Positions 46,883-56,100 of a stretch of DNA of 64,000 bases are shown piece by piece. The first letter of the stretch is position 1, and each line of letters opens with the position of its first letter. The translations under genes and the position numbers were made by a program. The notes under the pieces are model-generated. The model was given only the letters and a program-made list of their open reading frames with translations, was not told the origin of the DNA and ran no database searches. The DNA is from [Mycobacterium] manitobense (GTDB taxonomy: Bacteria; Actinomycetota; Actinomycetes; Mycobacteriales; Mycobacteriaceae): assembly GCF_025821665.1 (NCBI RefSeq), contig NZ_JACKSJ010000037.1, positions 42,474-106,473 of the forward strand, in the 5' to 3' direction.

Positions 46883-48235
46883 ATGCCTTCGGATCTGTAT
46901 TCCCAAATCGTCCACTCGGCACCCGGCTCGTTCCTCGCCAAGCAGCTCGGCATCCCGCAGCCCGAAACGCTGCGCCGCTACAAGGCCGGCGAACCGCCAC
47001 TGCCCGGCGCGCTGCTGATCGGCGGCGACGGCCGCGTCGTCGAACCACTGCGCAGCGCACTGGCCGATGACTACGAGGTGGTGTCGAACAACATCGGCGG
47101 CCGCTGGGCCGACAACTTCGGCGGCCTGGTCTACGACGCCACCGGCATCACCGAACCCGAGGGCCTCAAGGGGCTCTACGAGTTCTTCACGCCCGTGCTG
47201 CGCAACCTCGCGCCGAACGCCCGCCTCGTCGTCGTCGGCACCGACCCCGACGCGATCTCGACCCCGCACGAGCAGATCGTGCAGCGCGCCCTCGAGGGCT
47301 TCACCCGCTCGCTGGGCAAGGAGCTGCGGCGCGGCGCGACGGCGTCGCTGGTGTACCTCTCCCCCGACGCCAAGCCCGCCGCCACCGGCCTGGAGTCGAC
47401 GATGCGCTTCATCCTGTCCGGCAAGTCCGCCTACGTCGACGGCCAGGTCTACCGGGTGGGCGCGGCCGACGCCGCGCCGCCGTCCGACTGGGACAGGCCG
47501 CTCGCCGGCAAGGTCGCGCTCGTCACCGGTGCTGCGCGGGGCATCGGCGCCACGATCGCCGAGGTGTTCGCCCGCGACGGCGCCACGGTCGTCGTCGTCG
47601 ACATCGAGGGCGCCGCCGACGATCTGGCGAAGGTCCGCGACAAGGTCGACGGCACCGCGCTGACGCTGGACGTGACGGCCCCCGACGCCGTGGACAAGAT
47701 CGCCGAGCACCTCCGCGAACACCACGGCGGAACCCTCGACATCCTCGTCAACAACGCGGGCATCACCCGCGACAAGTTGCTGGCCAACATGGACGAGGGC
47801 CGCTGGGATTCGGTGGTCGCCGTCAATCTGCTTGCGCCGCTTCACCTCACCGAAGGTCTTGCCGACAACGGGGTGCTCGCCGAGGGCGGCCGGGTCATCG
47901 GCCTCTCGTCGATGGCCGGCATCGCGGGCAACCGCGGGCAGACCAACTACGCGACCACCAAGGCCGGCATGATCGGGCTGACCGACGCGCTCGCCGAGAA
48001 GCTGGCGGACAAGGGCATCACGGTCAACGCGGTGGCGCCCGGATTCATCGAGACGAAGATGACCGAGGCGATCCCGGTGGCCACCCGCGAGGTGGGCCGC
48101 CGGCTCAACTCCCTCTACCAGGGCGGCCAGCCCGTCGACGTGGCCGAGACCATCGCGTACTTCGCCAGCCCGGCCTCGAACGCGGTGACCGGCAACACGA
48201 TCCGCGTCTGCGGCCAGGCAATGCTGGGGGCCTGA
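46883..48235 (+). CDS. fabG4: 3-ketoacyl reductase FabG4
   Basis: A 450-residue high-molecular-weight FabG (homologue of Rv0242c). The N-terminal half (about 1-200) is a degenerate flavodoxin-like domain; the C-terminal half is an active SDR with TGAARGIG (about 216-223), NNAG (about 290-293), SSMAGIAG and YATTKAG (catalytic Tyr and Lys). It uses NADH to reduce 3-ketoacyl-CoA. The ATG follows a -10 element closely and no strong ribosome-binding site is seen. htdX starts 3 bp after the stop. Confidence 0.93.
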   Translation: MPSDLYSQIVHSAPGSFLAKQLGIPQPETLRRYKAGEPPLPGALLIGGDGRVVEPLRSALADDYEVVSNNIGGRWADNFGGLVYDATGITEPEGLKGLYEFFTPVLRNLAPNARLVVVGTDPDAISTPHEQIVQRALEGFTRSLGKELRRGATASLVYLSPDAKPAATGLESTMRFILSGKSAYVDGQVYRVGAADAAPPSDWDRPLAGKVALVTGAARGIGATIAEVFARDGATVVVVDIEGAADDLAKVRDKVDGTALTLDVTAPDAVDKIAEHLREHHGGTLDILVNNAGITRDKLLANMDEGRWDSVVAVNLLAPLHLTEGLADNGVLAEGGRVIGLSSMAGIAGNRGQTNYATTKAGMIGLTDALAEKLADKGITVNAVAPGFIETKMTEAIPVATREVGRRLNSLYQGGQPVDVAETIAYFASPASNAVTGNTIRVCGQAMLGA

Positions 48236-48238
48236 GAC

Positions 48239-49087
48239 GTGACGCAACCCTCCGGACTGCGCAACCTGGCGCGTGCCGCCGCAGGCGCCCTGCCGTTCGT
48301 GCCGCGGGGCGACACCCTGCCCGACCGCACACTGACCGTCGACGAGCTGAGCATCGACGCCGCCAACGTCGCCGACTACGCGGCGGTCACCGGCCTGCGG
48401 TTCGGTGACCGGGTGCCGCTGACCTACCCGTTCGCGCTGACGTTCCCCACCGTGATGGACCTCGTCACCGGTTTCGACTTCCCTTTCGCGGCAATGGGTT
48501 CGGTGCACATCGAGAATCGCATCACCCAGCACCGGCCGATCCTGGTGAGCGACACCGTCGGGGTGTCGGTGCATGCGGAGAACCTGCGGGAACACCGCCG
48601 CGGACTGTTGGTGGACATCATCACCGACGTCAAGGTGGGCAACGACCTGGCCTGGCACCAGGTCACCACGTTCCTGCACCAGCAGCGCACCAGCCTGTCC
48701 GACGAGCCCAAGCCGCCGCCGCAGAAGCGGCCCAAGCTGGGCCCGCCGAACGCCGTGCTGCGCATCACGCCCGCGCAGATCCGCAAGTACGCCTCGGTCG
48801 GCGGTGACCACAACCCGATTCACACCAATGCGGTGGCCGCCAAGCTGTTCGGCTTCCCGAGCGTCATCGCGCACGGGATGTTCACCGCGGCCGCCGTATT
48901 GGCCAACATCGAGGGGCAGCTGCCTGACACCGTCGAGTACGCGGTGAAATTCGCCAAGCCGGTGATCCTGCCCGCCAGCGCGGGCCTGTACGTCAGCCGC
49001 GGCTCCGACGGCGGCTGGCAGCTGGCGCTGCATCACCTCAGCAAGGGCGACCCGCACCTGACGGGCACGATCACGGCGCTGAAGTAG
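48239..49087 (+). CDS. htdX: 3-hydroxyacyl-thioester dehydratase HtdX
   Basis: A 282-residue double hot-dog protein of the MaoC type (homologue of Rv0241c), dehydrating or hydrating (R)-3-hydroxyacyl thioesters. The hydratase-2 motif VGGDHNPIHTNAVAAKLFGF (Asp and His catalytic) lies at about residues 183-202, followed by SVIAHGMF. The GTG start is 3 bp after fabG4, so both are one transcript. The gene ends facing the TetR regulator. Confidence 0.92.
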   Translation: MTQPSGLRNLARAAAGALPFVPRGDTLPDRTLTVDELSIDAANVADYAAVTGLRFGDRVPLTYPFALTFPTVMDLVTGFDFPFAAMGSVHIENRITQHRPILVSDTVGVSVHAENLREHRRGLLVDIITDVKVGNDLAWHQVTTFLHQQRTSLSDEPKPPPQKRPKLGPPNAVLRITPAQIRKYASVGGDHNPIHTNAVAAKLFGFPSVIAHGMFTAAAVLANIEGQLPDTVEYAVKFAKPVILPASAGLYVSRGSDGGWQLALHHLSKGDPHLTGTITALK

Positions 49088-49103
49088 CAGCCGTTGCTCC
49101 GCG

Positions 49104-49733
49104 TCAGGTGTGCGCGTCGGCCACCGACGGGGCGTCCTCGTGGGCCGGAGTGCCCTTCAGGCCGCGCCAGAACAGGTTGATCATCAGCTCGGCGGCCTCG
49201 TGGACGTCGGCGTCCCCGGTGCTGACCCGGGCGGCCACCGCCTCGCCCGCGCCCACGAGCGCGACGGCCATCATGTCGAAGTCGGTGTCCGGCTCGGGGT
49301 GCCGGGTGCCCGACCGCAGCAGCCTGCCGACCAGGTCGACGATCCGGTCGCGGCCCTCGCGCACGGTGTGGGCGAACGCCTGCGAGCTGGTGGCCTGCGT
49401 GTAGAGCACCATCCACGATGCCCGGTTGGCATCGATGTAGCTCAGGAACGACACCACCGCGTTGCGCAGCAGGTCCTTCGGGCTCTGCGAGAAATCGATC
49501 TTGCTGCGCACCTCGTCGACGAACCGGGTGAGCTCACGGGTCAGGCACGCGCCGAAAAGCTCTTCCTTCGATCCGTAGTACAGGTAGAGCATCGGCTTGG
49601 AGATCTGCGCCTCCGCCGCGATCGCGTCCATGGACGTCTCGTGATAGCCGTTCACCGAGAACATCTGCACGGCGGCGTCGAGCATCTGCTGCTCCCGGAC
49701 CGCCCGGGGCAACCGCTTCGTTCCGCCTGCCAT
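49104..49733 (-). CDS. TetR family regulator (Rv0238-like)
   Basis: A 209-residue TetR repressor. Helix-turn-helix: MFSVNGYHETSMDAIAAEA, then SKPMLYLYYGSKEELFGACL, residues about 18-58. The rest is a ligand-binding helical domain. It is convergent with htdX in the fatty-acid block, as Rv0238 is. It is the nearest candidate to bind the TTAC-N6-GTAA sites at fadE5 and fadA2/fabG4, likely with an acyl-CoA ligand; that is inference. Confidence 0.88.
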   Translation of the reverse strand: MAGGTKRLPRAVREQQMLDAAVQMFSVNGYHETSMDAIAAEAQISKPMLYLYYGSKEELFGACLTRELTRFVDEVRSKIDFSQSPKDLLRNAVVSFLSYIDANRASWMVLYTQATSSQAFAHTVREGRDRIVDLVGRLLRSGTRHPEPDTDFDMMAVALVGAGEAVAARVSTGDADVHEAAELMINLFWRGLKGTPAHEDAPSVADAHT

Positions 49734-49800
49734 GACCTCAGGGTAAGCAATGGGTGGCCGGACGGCGTCCGCGGCGCGGTGGTTGAGCGAGAATCACAGC

Positions 49801-50967
49801 ATGGCGCTGCCCGACGTGTTCCGCGGTGTCGAGGCCGACGTGCCGCGGGCGCTGGCCGACCGGCTACGAGAGATCGAACTCATCGACCACCACGTGCACG
49901 GCGCATTCGCGGTGCCCGTCGACCGGCCGGACTTCGAGGCGTCGCTCAACGAGGGCTCCCCCGACCCGGTGCCGGAGTTCATGACGCAATTCGACTCACC
50001 ACCCGGCCTCGCGGTGCGCCGATGGTGCGCGCCGCTGCTCGGCCTGGCGCCGCTGGCGGGCGCCGACGAGTACTGGGAGCGACGCAGCGCGTTCAGCGCC
50101 GAGGAACTCGCCACCCTGATGCTGCCCGCCGCGAGGGTGGCGCGGTGGATCGTCGACCCCGGCTTCAAGGGCGACCGGATCACCACACCGGGCGGGCTCG
50201 CCGCCCTCAGCGGCAGGCCGGCGTCGCAGGTGGTGCGGTTGGAGACGCTCGCCGAGGACCTGCTGGCCGGCGGGGCCACACCCGAACAGTTCCCCGACGC
50301 GCTGCGGGCGGGCCTGGCGACGGCCGCGGAGACGGACGGCGTCGTCGGCGCCAAGACGATCGCGGCCTACCGCACAGGGTTCGACATCGACTGGACCCGG
50401 CCGACCGATGCCGACGTCGTGGCCGCCGCCGGTGAACTGGGCGCCCGACCGGCGCCGCTGCGGCTCGACAGCCCGGTGCTGACGGCGTTCGTGGTGCACG
50501 AGGCGGCCGCACACGGCCTGCCGCTGCAGGTACACGTCGGATTCGGCGACCGCGACCTCGACCTGCACCGCACCGACCCGCTGCTGATGCTGCCGCTGCT
50601 GCGCACGATGGCGCCGGTGCCCGTGCTGCTGCTGCACTGCTACCCGTTCCACCGCCAGGCCGGCTACCTCGCCCAGGCCTTCGACCACGTCCACTTCGAC
50701 GTCGGCCTCGGCATCAACTTCCTCGGCGTGCGCTCGACGGCGCTGGTGGCCGAGGCGCTGGAGACCGCGCCGTTCGCCAAACAGCTGTACTCCTCGGACG
50801 CCTTCGGCCCGCCCGAATTGCACGTGCTGGGCTCGGTGCTGTGGCGCCGCGCGATGGGCCGGGTGCTCGGTGACTGGGTGCGCTCCGGCGACTGCAGTGT
50901 GGACGACGCGGTGCGCATCGTCGACATGATCGGCGTCGAGAACGCCACGCGCGTCTACGGTCTCTAG
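49801..50967 (+). CDS. Amidohydrolase family protein
   Basis: A 388-residue TIM-barrel metal-dependent hydrolase (amidohydrolase-2/FluG-like). Candidate metal ligands are IDHHVHGAF (about residues 29-37), LQVHVGFGDRD (about 242), LLHCYPFHR (about 279) and YSSDAFGPPE (about 331). The ATG at 49801 is used; an in-frame start at 49750 adds residues with no fit. The substrate is unknown. It is convergent with lpqI with one base between the stops. Confidence 0.78.
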   Translation: MALPDVFRGVEADVPRALADRLREIELIDHHVHGAFAVPVDRPDFEASLNEGSPDPVPEFMTQFDSPPGLAVRRWCAPLLGLAPLAGADEYWERRSAFSAEELATLMLPAARVARWIVDPGFKGDRITTPGGLAALSGRPASQVVRLETLAEDLLAGGATPEQFPDALRAGLATAAETDGVVGAKTIAAYRTGFDIDWTRPTDADVVAAAGELGARPAPLRLDSPVLTAFVVHEAAAHGLPLQVHVGFGDRDLDLHRTDPLLMLPLLRTMAPVPVLLLHCYPFHRQAGYLAQAFDHVHFDVGLGINFLGVRSTALVAEALETAPFAKQLYSSDAFGPPELHVLGSVLWRRAMGRVLGDWVRSGDCSVDDAVRIVDMIGVENATRVYGL

Positions 50968-50968
50968 C

Positions 50969-52150
50969 TCAGCAGCGCGGGTTGGGGCCCTTCGCCGCGG
51001 CCATCCGCAGCACCGACGCGTCGACCGCCGCGGGGGTCAGCTCGCCCGCAGCCAGCGCCTTCTCCAGCCGGTCGAGCACCGCGGGGACCTCGCCGGTGCT
51101 CACCCACAGTGCGGTGTCGGCGCCGGCCTGCAGGCTGCGCAGCACCGCCTCGGCCACCCCGAACCGGTCGGTGATCGCCTGCATCGACGAGAGGTCGTCG
51201 GTGAACACGGGGCCGCCGAACGGCGGGCCGCCGTACTCGCCCGAACGCAGCAGCGCGTAGGCCGCCGGGCTGAGGCTGGCGGGGTCGCTCCCGGTCAGCC
51301 CGGGGACCTGCATGTGGCCGACCATCACGGCGACCGGCGCCTGGGTGGTCAGCGTCCGGTACGGCACCAGGTCGTTGGCCTGCAGGTCGGCCAGCGGCGG
51401 AGTGGTGACGCTGCCGGTGTGCGAGTCACCCGAACCGTGCCCGTGGCCGGGGAAGTGCTTGAGCACCGGCAGCACGCCCGCGTCGCGCAGCCCGCGGGCG
51501 TAGGCGCCTGCGTAGTCGGTGACGGTGATCGGGTCGGCGCCGAACGAGCGGTCGCCGATCACGGTGTTGTCGGCGTCCTCGGTGACATCGACGACCGGCG
51601 CGAAGTCGATGGTGATGCCCAGCCCGCGCATCTTGCGGCCGCGGTCGAGGGCGATGCCGTACACCTGCTCGGGCGACTGGCTGGCCGCCAGCTCGCGCGG
51701 CGACGGCTGGCTGCCGATCAGCCCGGCGAGCCGCGAGACCCGGCCGCCCTCCTCGTCGACGCTGACCGCCAGCGGCAGCGGGCCCGCCGCGCCCGAGATG
51801 TCGCGCAGCTGATCGCCCATGATCGACAGGTCGGTCCAGCTGCCGATCATGATCCCGCCCACGTGGTGGGCATCCACCACCGCCCGGGCGTCGGCGGCGC
51901 CGGTCACCCCGACCATCAGCAGCTGAGCAAGCTTGTCGCGGGTCGACATGCCCGCCAGCACGTCGCCACAGGCCGGTGCCGCGGGCGCCGCGGGCAGCGG
52001 GCCCTTGAGCGGCACGTTCGGTGCCGCCTGCGGGACGACGCTGTTGACGGGGCTCGGCTGCGGCGTCGAGACGGGCTGCTCGCCGGCCGGCGCACATGCC
52101 AGCAGCAGCCCGGCCATCGCCGCCAGCGCGCTCACGCGGGACAAGACCAT
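50969..52150 (-). CDS. lpqI: LpqI lipoprotein, beta-N-acetylglucosaminidase (GH3)
   Basis: A 393-residue NagZ-type GH3 glycosidase and lipoprotein. The lipobox LLLAC gives lipidated Cys19. The GH3 motifs are VSVDEEGGRVSRL, LKHFPGHGHGSGDSHTG (catalytic His) and VFTDDLSSM (nucleophile Asp). It removes GlcNAc from muropeptides in peptidoglycan recycling; homologue of Rv0237. The ATG at 52150 gives the signal peptide; the ORF open upstream is not coding. Confidence 0.9.
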   Translation of the reverse strand: MVLSRVSALAAMAGLLLACAPAGEQPVSTPQPSPVNSVVPQAAPNVPLKGPLPAAPAAPACGDVLAGMSTRDKLAQLLMVGVTGAADARAVVDAHHVGGIMIGSWTDLSIMGDQLRDISGAAGPLPLAVSVDEEGGRVSRLAGLIGSQPSPRELAASQSPEQVYGIALDRGRKMRGLGITIDFAPVVDVTEDADNTVIGDRSFGADPITVTDYAGAYARGLRDAGVLPVLKHFPGHGHGSGDSHTGSVTTPPLADLQANDLVPYRTLTTQAPVAVMVGHMQVPGLTGSDPASLSPAAYALLRSGEYGGPPFGGPVFTDDLSSMQAITDRFGVAEAVLRSLQAGADTALWVSTGEVPAVLDRLEKALAAGELTPAAVDASVLRMAAAKGPNPRC

Positions 52151-52161
52151 AGGGCTCGACA

Positions 52162-52491
52162 CTAGTAGCACGTGAACGCGTAATCGATCCCGTGGTCGTC
52201 GAGCCACGTCCGTTCGCCGCCGGCCATGATGGCGTCGACCCGGCTGCACACCAGGTCGACGACGTCGGCGTGCGGACCGGCGTGCAGTGCCCGCCGCAGG
52301 TCGGGGAACCTTTCGGGCGCGACGGTGATCCAGTATTCGTAAGTACGGCCGGGCTCGCCGAGGTACGCGAGATCGTGCCCGCTGAACACCAGCGCTCCCG
52401 CCGCGTCGAGGCCCACCCAGACCGTGCAGCGGCCGCCGCGCCAGAAGACCCGTTCCCCGTCCGTCACCTCCCATATTCTTGCGGTGTCCAC
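52162..52491 (-). CDS. Small conserved hypothetical protein
   Basis: About 109 residues from a GTG at 52491 (a second GTG at 52467 gives 101). Features: VFWRGGRCTVWVGL, YLGEPGRTYEYWITVAPERFP and the end DHGIDYAFTCY. It is predicted to be soluble and mixed alpha/beta. No family was recognised. It is divergent from the UspA gene with only 18 bp between, so their promoters must overlap, and it may read into lpqI (11-bp gap). Confidence 0.6.
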   Translation of the reverse strand: MDTARIWEVTDGERVFWRGGRCTVWVGLDAAGALVFSGHDLAYLGEPGRTYEYWITVAPERFPDLRRALHAGPHADVVDLVCSRVDAIMAGGERTWLDDHGIDYAFTCY

Positions 52492-52509
52492 GATCGGGAG
52501 TGAGGTGCC

Positions 52510-52992
52510 ATGACCGCCGAAGCGCAGGATTCGGCCGCGCGCGTCATGGTGATCGCCTTCGACGGGACACTCAACGCCCGCCGCGCGGTGCGCTACGCCG
52601 GCCGGTTCCTCTCGGCCGAACGGGCCGTGGTGCTGACGGTGTGGTCGCCGGTGCTGCGCGGGCCCGGCCCGGTGTCGGTGGACCTCGACGGCCCGCCCGA
52701 CCCCGACAATCCGGACGACGTCGACATCGCGTGGGCCGACGCGCAGCGCACCAACGACGACGGGGTGGAACTCGCGACGGCGGTCGGCCTGCCCGCCGAA
52801 CCGATGTGCCTGGCGATGGCGGGCACCGTGTGGAACACGATCATCGACGCCGCGGACTCCCTGGACGCCGACCTGATCGTCACCGGCACCCGCGGCACCA
52901 CCGGGGTGCGGTCCCTGCTGCAGTCCAGCGTCGCCGACCGCGTGCTGCGGCACGGCCACCGGCCGGTGCTCATCGTGCCGCCGGGGCGCTGA
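52510..52992 (+). CDS. Universal stress protein (UspA) family
   Basis: A 160-residue single-domain Usp. It has VMVIAFDGTLNARRAVRYAG at the N-terminus and a C-terminal DLIVTGTRGTTG, followed by SSVADRVLRHGHRPVLIVP. The G-x2-G-x9-G-S/T ATP-binding pattern is only partly kept (GTRGTTG ... SS). Its role may be stress or nucleotide sensing. A GGAG site precedes the ATG. Confidence 0.85.
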   Translation: MTAEAQDSAARVMVIAFDGTLNARRAVRYAGRFLSAERAVVLTVWSPVLRGPGPVSVDLDGPPDPDNPDDVDIAWADAQRTNDDGVELATAVGLPAEPMCLAMAGTVWNTIIDAADSLDADLIVTGTRGTTGVRSLLQSSVADRVLRHGHRPVLIVPPGR

Positions 52993-53003
52993 CCTGCCCG
53001 TGC

Positions 53004-53009
53004 TACGTT
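53004..53009 (+). promoter_or_regulatory. -10 hexamer of leaderless DUF2613 promoter
   Basis: TACGTT is exactly six bases before the ATG at 53016. The promoter would also drive aftD, seven bases beyond the small gene. Confidence 0.5.
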
Positions 53010-53015
53010 GGCGGC

Positions 53016-53189
53016 ATGGACAGGTTCATCGTGCCTTCCGCGGCCAGTATCGTCGTCGGCCTGCTGTTGGGTGCGGCGGCCGTGTTCGGCGTGACACTGA
53101 TGGTGCAGCAGGACAACAGGCCTCCGCTGCAGGCGGGCGATCCGGCGTCATCGGTGCTCAACCGGGTCGAGTACGGCGACAGAAGCTAG
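53016..53189 (+). CDS. DUF2613 membrane microprotein (Rv0236A-like)
   Basis: A 57-residue protein with one N-terminal helix (IVVGLLLGAAAVFGVTLMV) and an outside tail rich in polar residues. It matches Rv0236A in size and in being directly upstream of aftD. The aftD GTG follows seven bases after the stop, so they share a transcript. A role in AftD assembly is possible but not shown. Confidence 0.82.
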   Translation: MDRFIVPSAASIVVGLLLGAAAVFGVTLMVQQDNRPPLQAGDPASSVLNRVEYGDRS

Positions 53190-53196
53190 CCCCCGG

Positions 53197-56100
53197 GTGG
53201 CCCGGGAGGATGGGCCGCCCACACCACCCGAGCGGTTCGAGCCGTTGTCACGGCGCTGGTTGTGGGTGGCCGCCGCGGCGGCGCTGATCCTGACGTTCGC
53301 CCAGTCGCCCGGCCAGATATCGCCGGACACCAAGCTCGATCTCACCGCGAACCCGCTGCGCTTCCTTGCCCGCGCGGCCAACCTGTGGAACAGCGACCTG
53401 CCGTTCGGCCAGGCGCAGAACCAGGCATACGGCTACCTCTTCCCGCACGGCGCGTTCTTCCTCGCGGGCGACGTCGTCGGCCTGCCCGGCTGGGGCACCC
53501 AGCGGCTGTGGTGGGCGCTGCTGCTCGTAATCGGCTTCTGGGGCGTGCTGCGGGTCGCCGAGGCGCTGGGCATCGGCACGCCGACGTCGCGCATCGTCGG
53601 CGCCGTCGCGTTCGTGCTGTCACCGCGCGCGCTGACCACGCTCGGCGCACTGTCGTCGGAGACGCTGCCGATGATGCTGGCGCCGTGGGTGCTGCTCCCG
53701 GTGATCCTGGCGTTGCGCGGGTCCGGGCCGGTCCGGCTGCTCGCGGCGCGTTCGGCGGTGGCCGTGGCGCTGATGGGCGCGGTCAACGCGGTCGCGACGC
53801 TGACCGGGTGCCTTGCCGCGCTCATCTGGTGGGCGTGTCACCGGCCGAACCGGCGATGGTGGCGGTTCACCGCGTGGTGGTTCGGCTGTGCGGCCCTCGC
53901 GGTTGCGTGGTGGGTGGTGCCGCTGCTGCTGCTCGGCCGCATCAGCCCGCCCTTCCTCGACTTCATCGAGTCGTCGGGCGTCACCACGCAGTGGATGTCG
54001 CTCACCGAGATGCTGCGCGGCACCGGCAGCTGGACGCCGTTCGTTGCGCCCGGCGCCACCGCGGGCAGCTCCCTGGTGACCGGGTCGGTCGCGGTGCTGG
54101 CGACGACGCTGGTGGCCGCGGCGGGTCTCGCCGGCCTGGCGATGCGGTCGATGCCCGCGCGCGGTCGGCTGATCACGGTGCTGCTCACCGGGGTGGCGCT
54201 GCTGGCCGCCGGTTACTCCGGCGGCTTGGGATCCCCTGTGGCACAGGCCGTCCAGGCATTCCTCGACGCCGACGGGACACCGCTGCGCAACCTGCAGAAG
54301 CTCGACCCGCTACTGCGGGTGCCACTGGCGCTCGGGCTGATCCACCTGCTTGGCCGCATCCCGCTGCCGGGCAGTGCGCCACGGCCGGTGGTGCGCGAGG
54401 CCTTCAGCCATCCCGAGCGCGACAGGCGGGTGGCGGTGGGCATCGTCGTGCTGGTGGCGCTGGCGGCGGGGACGTCGCTGGCGTGGACGGGCCGGCTGGC
54501 GCCGCCGGGCGCGTTCGACGGGATCCCGCCGTACTGGCAGCAGACCGCCGACTGGCTCGACGAACACAACACCGGCACCCCCACCGCAGGGCGGGTGCTG
54601 GTGGCCCCCGGCGCCCCGTTCGCCACCCAGGTGTGGGGCAGCAGCCACGACGAGCCGTTGCAGGTGCTCGGGAACAGTCCGTGGGGTGTGCGTGACTCGA
54701 TCCCGCTGACACCGCCGCAGACCATCCGCGCGCTGGACTCCGTGCAACGGCTGTTCGCCGCCGGGCGACCATCCGCGGGGCTGGCGGATACCCTTGCCCG
54801 ACAAGGCATTTCCTTTGTCGTTATCCGCAACGACCTGGATCCGGAGACGTCGCGCTCGGCCCGGCCGGTGCTGGTGCACCGCGCAGTAGACGGCTCCCCC
54901 GGCCTGACCAGGGTGGCGCAGTTCGGCGACCCCGTCGGCCCGGGCACCCTCGACGGCTTCGTCACCGACAGCGGTCTGCGCCCGCCCTATCCGGCGGTCG
55001 AGATCTACCGGGTGGACGCCGGAGCGGGCGCACCGAACCCCGCGGCGCCGTACCTCGTCGACACCGACGCGATGGCGCGGGTTGACGGTGCACCCGAGGC
55101 GCTGCTGCGGCTCGACGAACGCCGCCGCCTGCTCGGCCGGCCGCCGCTGGGGCCGATGCTGCTGACCGCCGACGCCGAGCGCGCGGGGCTGCCCGCCCCG
55201 CTGGTCACCGTCACCGACACGCCCGTCGCGCGCGAGATCGACTACGGCAGGGTCGACGACCACGCCTCGACGATCCGCGCACCGGGCGACACCCGGCACA
55301 CGTTCAACCGCGTCCCCGACTACCCCGTCGACGGCGCAGACCCGGTGTACGCCCGGTGGACCGGCGGGCGGATCACCGTGTCGAGTTCGGCGGCCGACTC
55401 GACCGCGCTACCCAACGTCGCACCGGCCACCGGACCCGCATCGGCCGTCGACTCCGACACCTCGACCAGCTGGGTGTCGAATGCGCTGCAGGCCGCCATC
55501 GGGCAGTGGCTGCAGATCGACTTCGACCGCCCCGTCACCAACGCGACGCTGACCATCACCCCCAGCGCCACCGCCGTCGGCGCCCAGGTGCGACGGCTCG
55601 AGGTGTCCACGATCAACGGCACCAGCTCGGTGCGCTTCGAGGAGGCCGGCGAGCCGCTGACGGTCGCGCTGCCCTACGGCGAGACGCCGTGGGTGCGGAT
55701 CACCGCGGCCGCCACCGGCGACGGGTCGGCGGGTGTGCAGTTCGGCCTCACCGACCTGTCGGTCACCCAGTACGACGCGAACGGCTTCGCGACGCCGATC
55801 ACGGTGCGCCACACCGTCGACGTGCCGGGCCCACCGGCCGGATCGGCGGTCGCGCAGTGGGATCTGGGCTCCGAGCTGCTGGGCCGGCCGGGCTGTGTCG
55901 ACTCCCCGGACGGGGTGCGGTGCGCGGCGACGATGGCGCTCGCGCCCGAGGAGTCGGTGAACCTCAGCCGCACGCTGACGGTCCCGCAGGCCGTCGCGGT
56001 GACCCCGACGGTGTGGCTGCGCGCCCGGCAGGGCCCGAAGCTGGCCGATCTGGTCGCTGCGCCGGGCGCCGCAAGGACCACCGGCGACGCCGACCTCATC

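Noticed and set aside
46859..49057. 732-codon minus-strand ORF opposite fabG4/htdX
   Set aside because: Antisense shadow of two well-supported genes, composition-driven.
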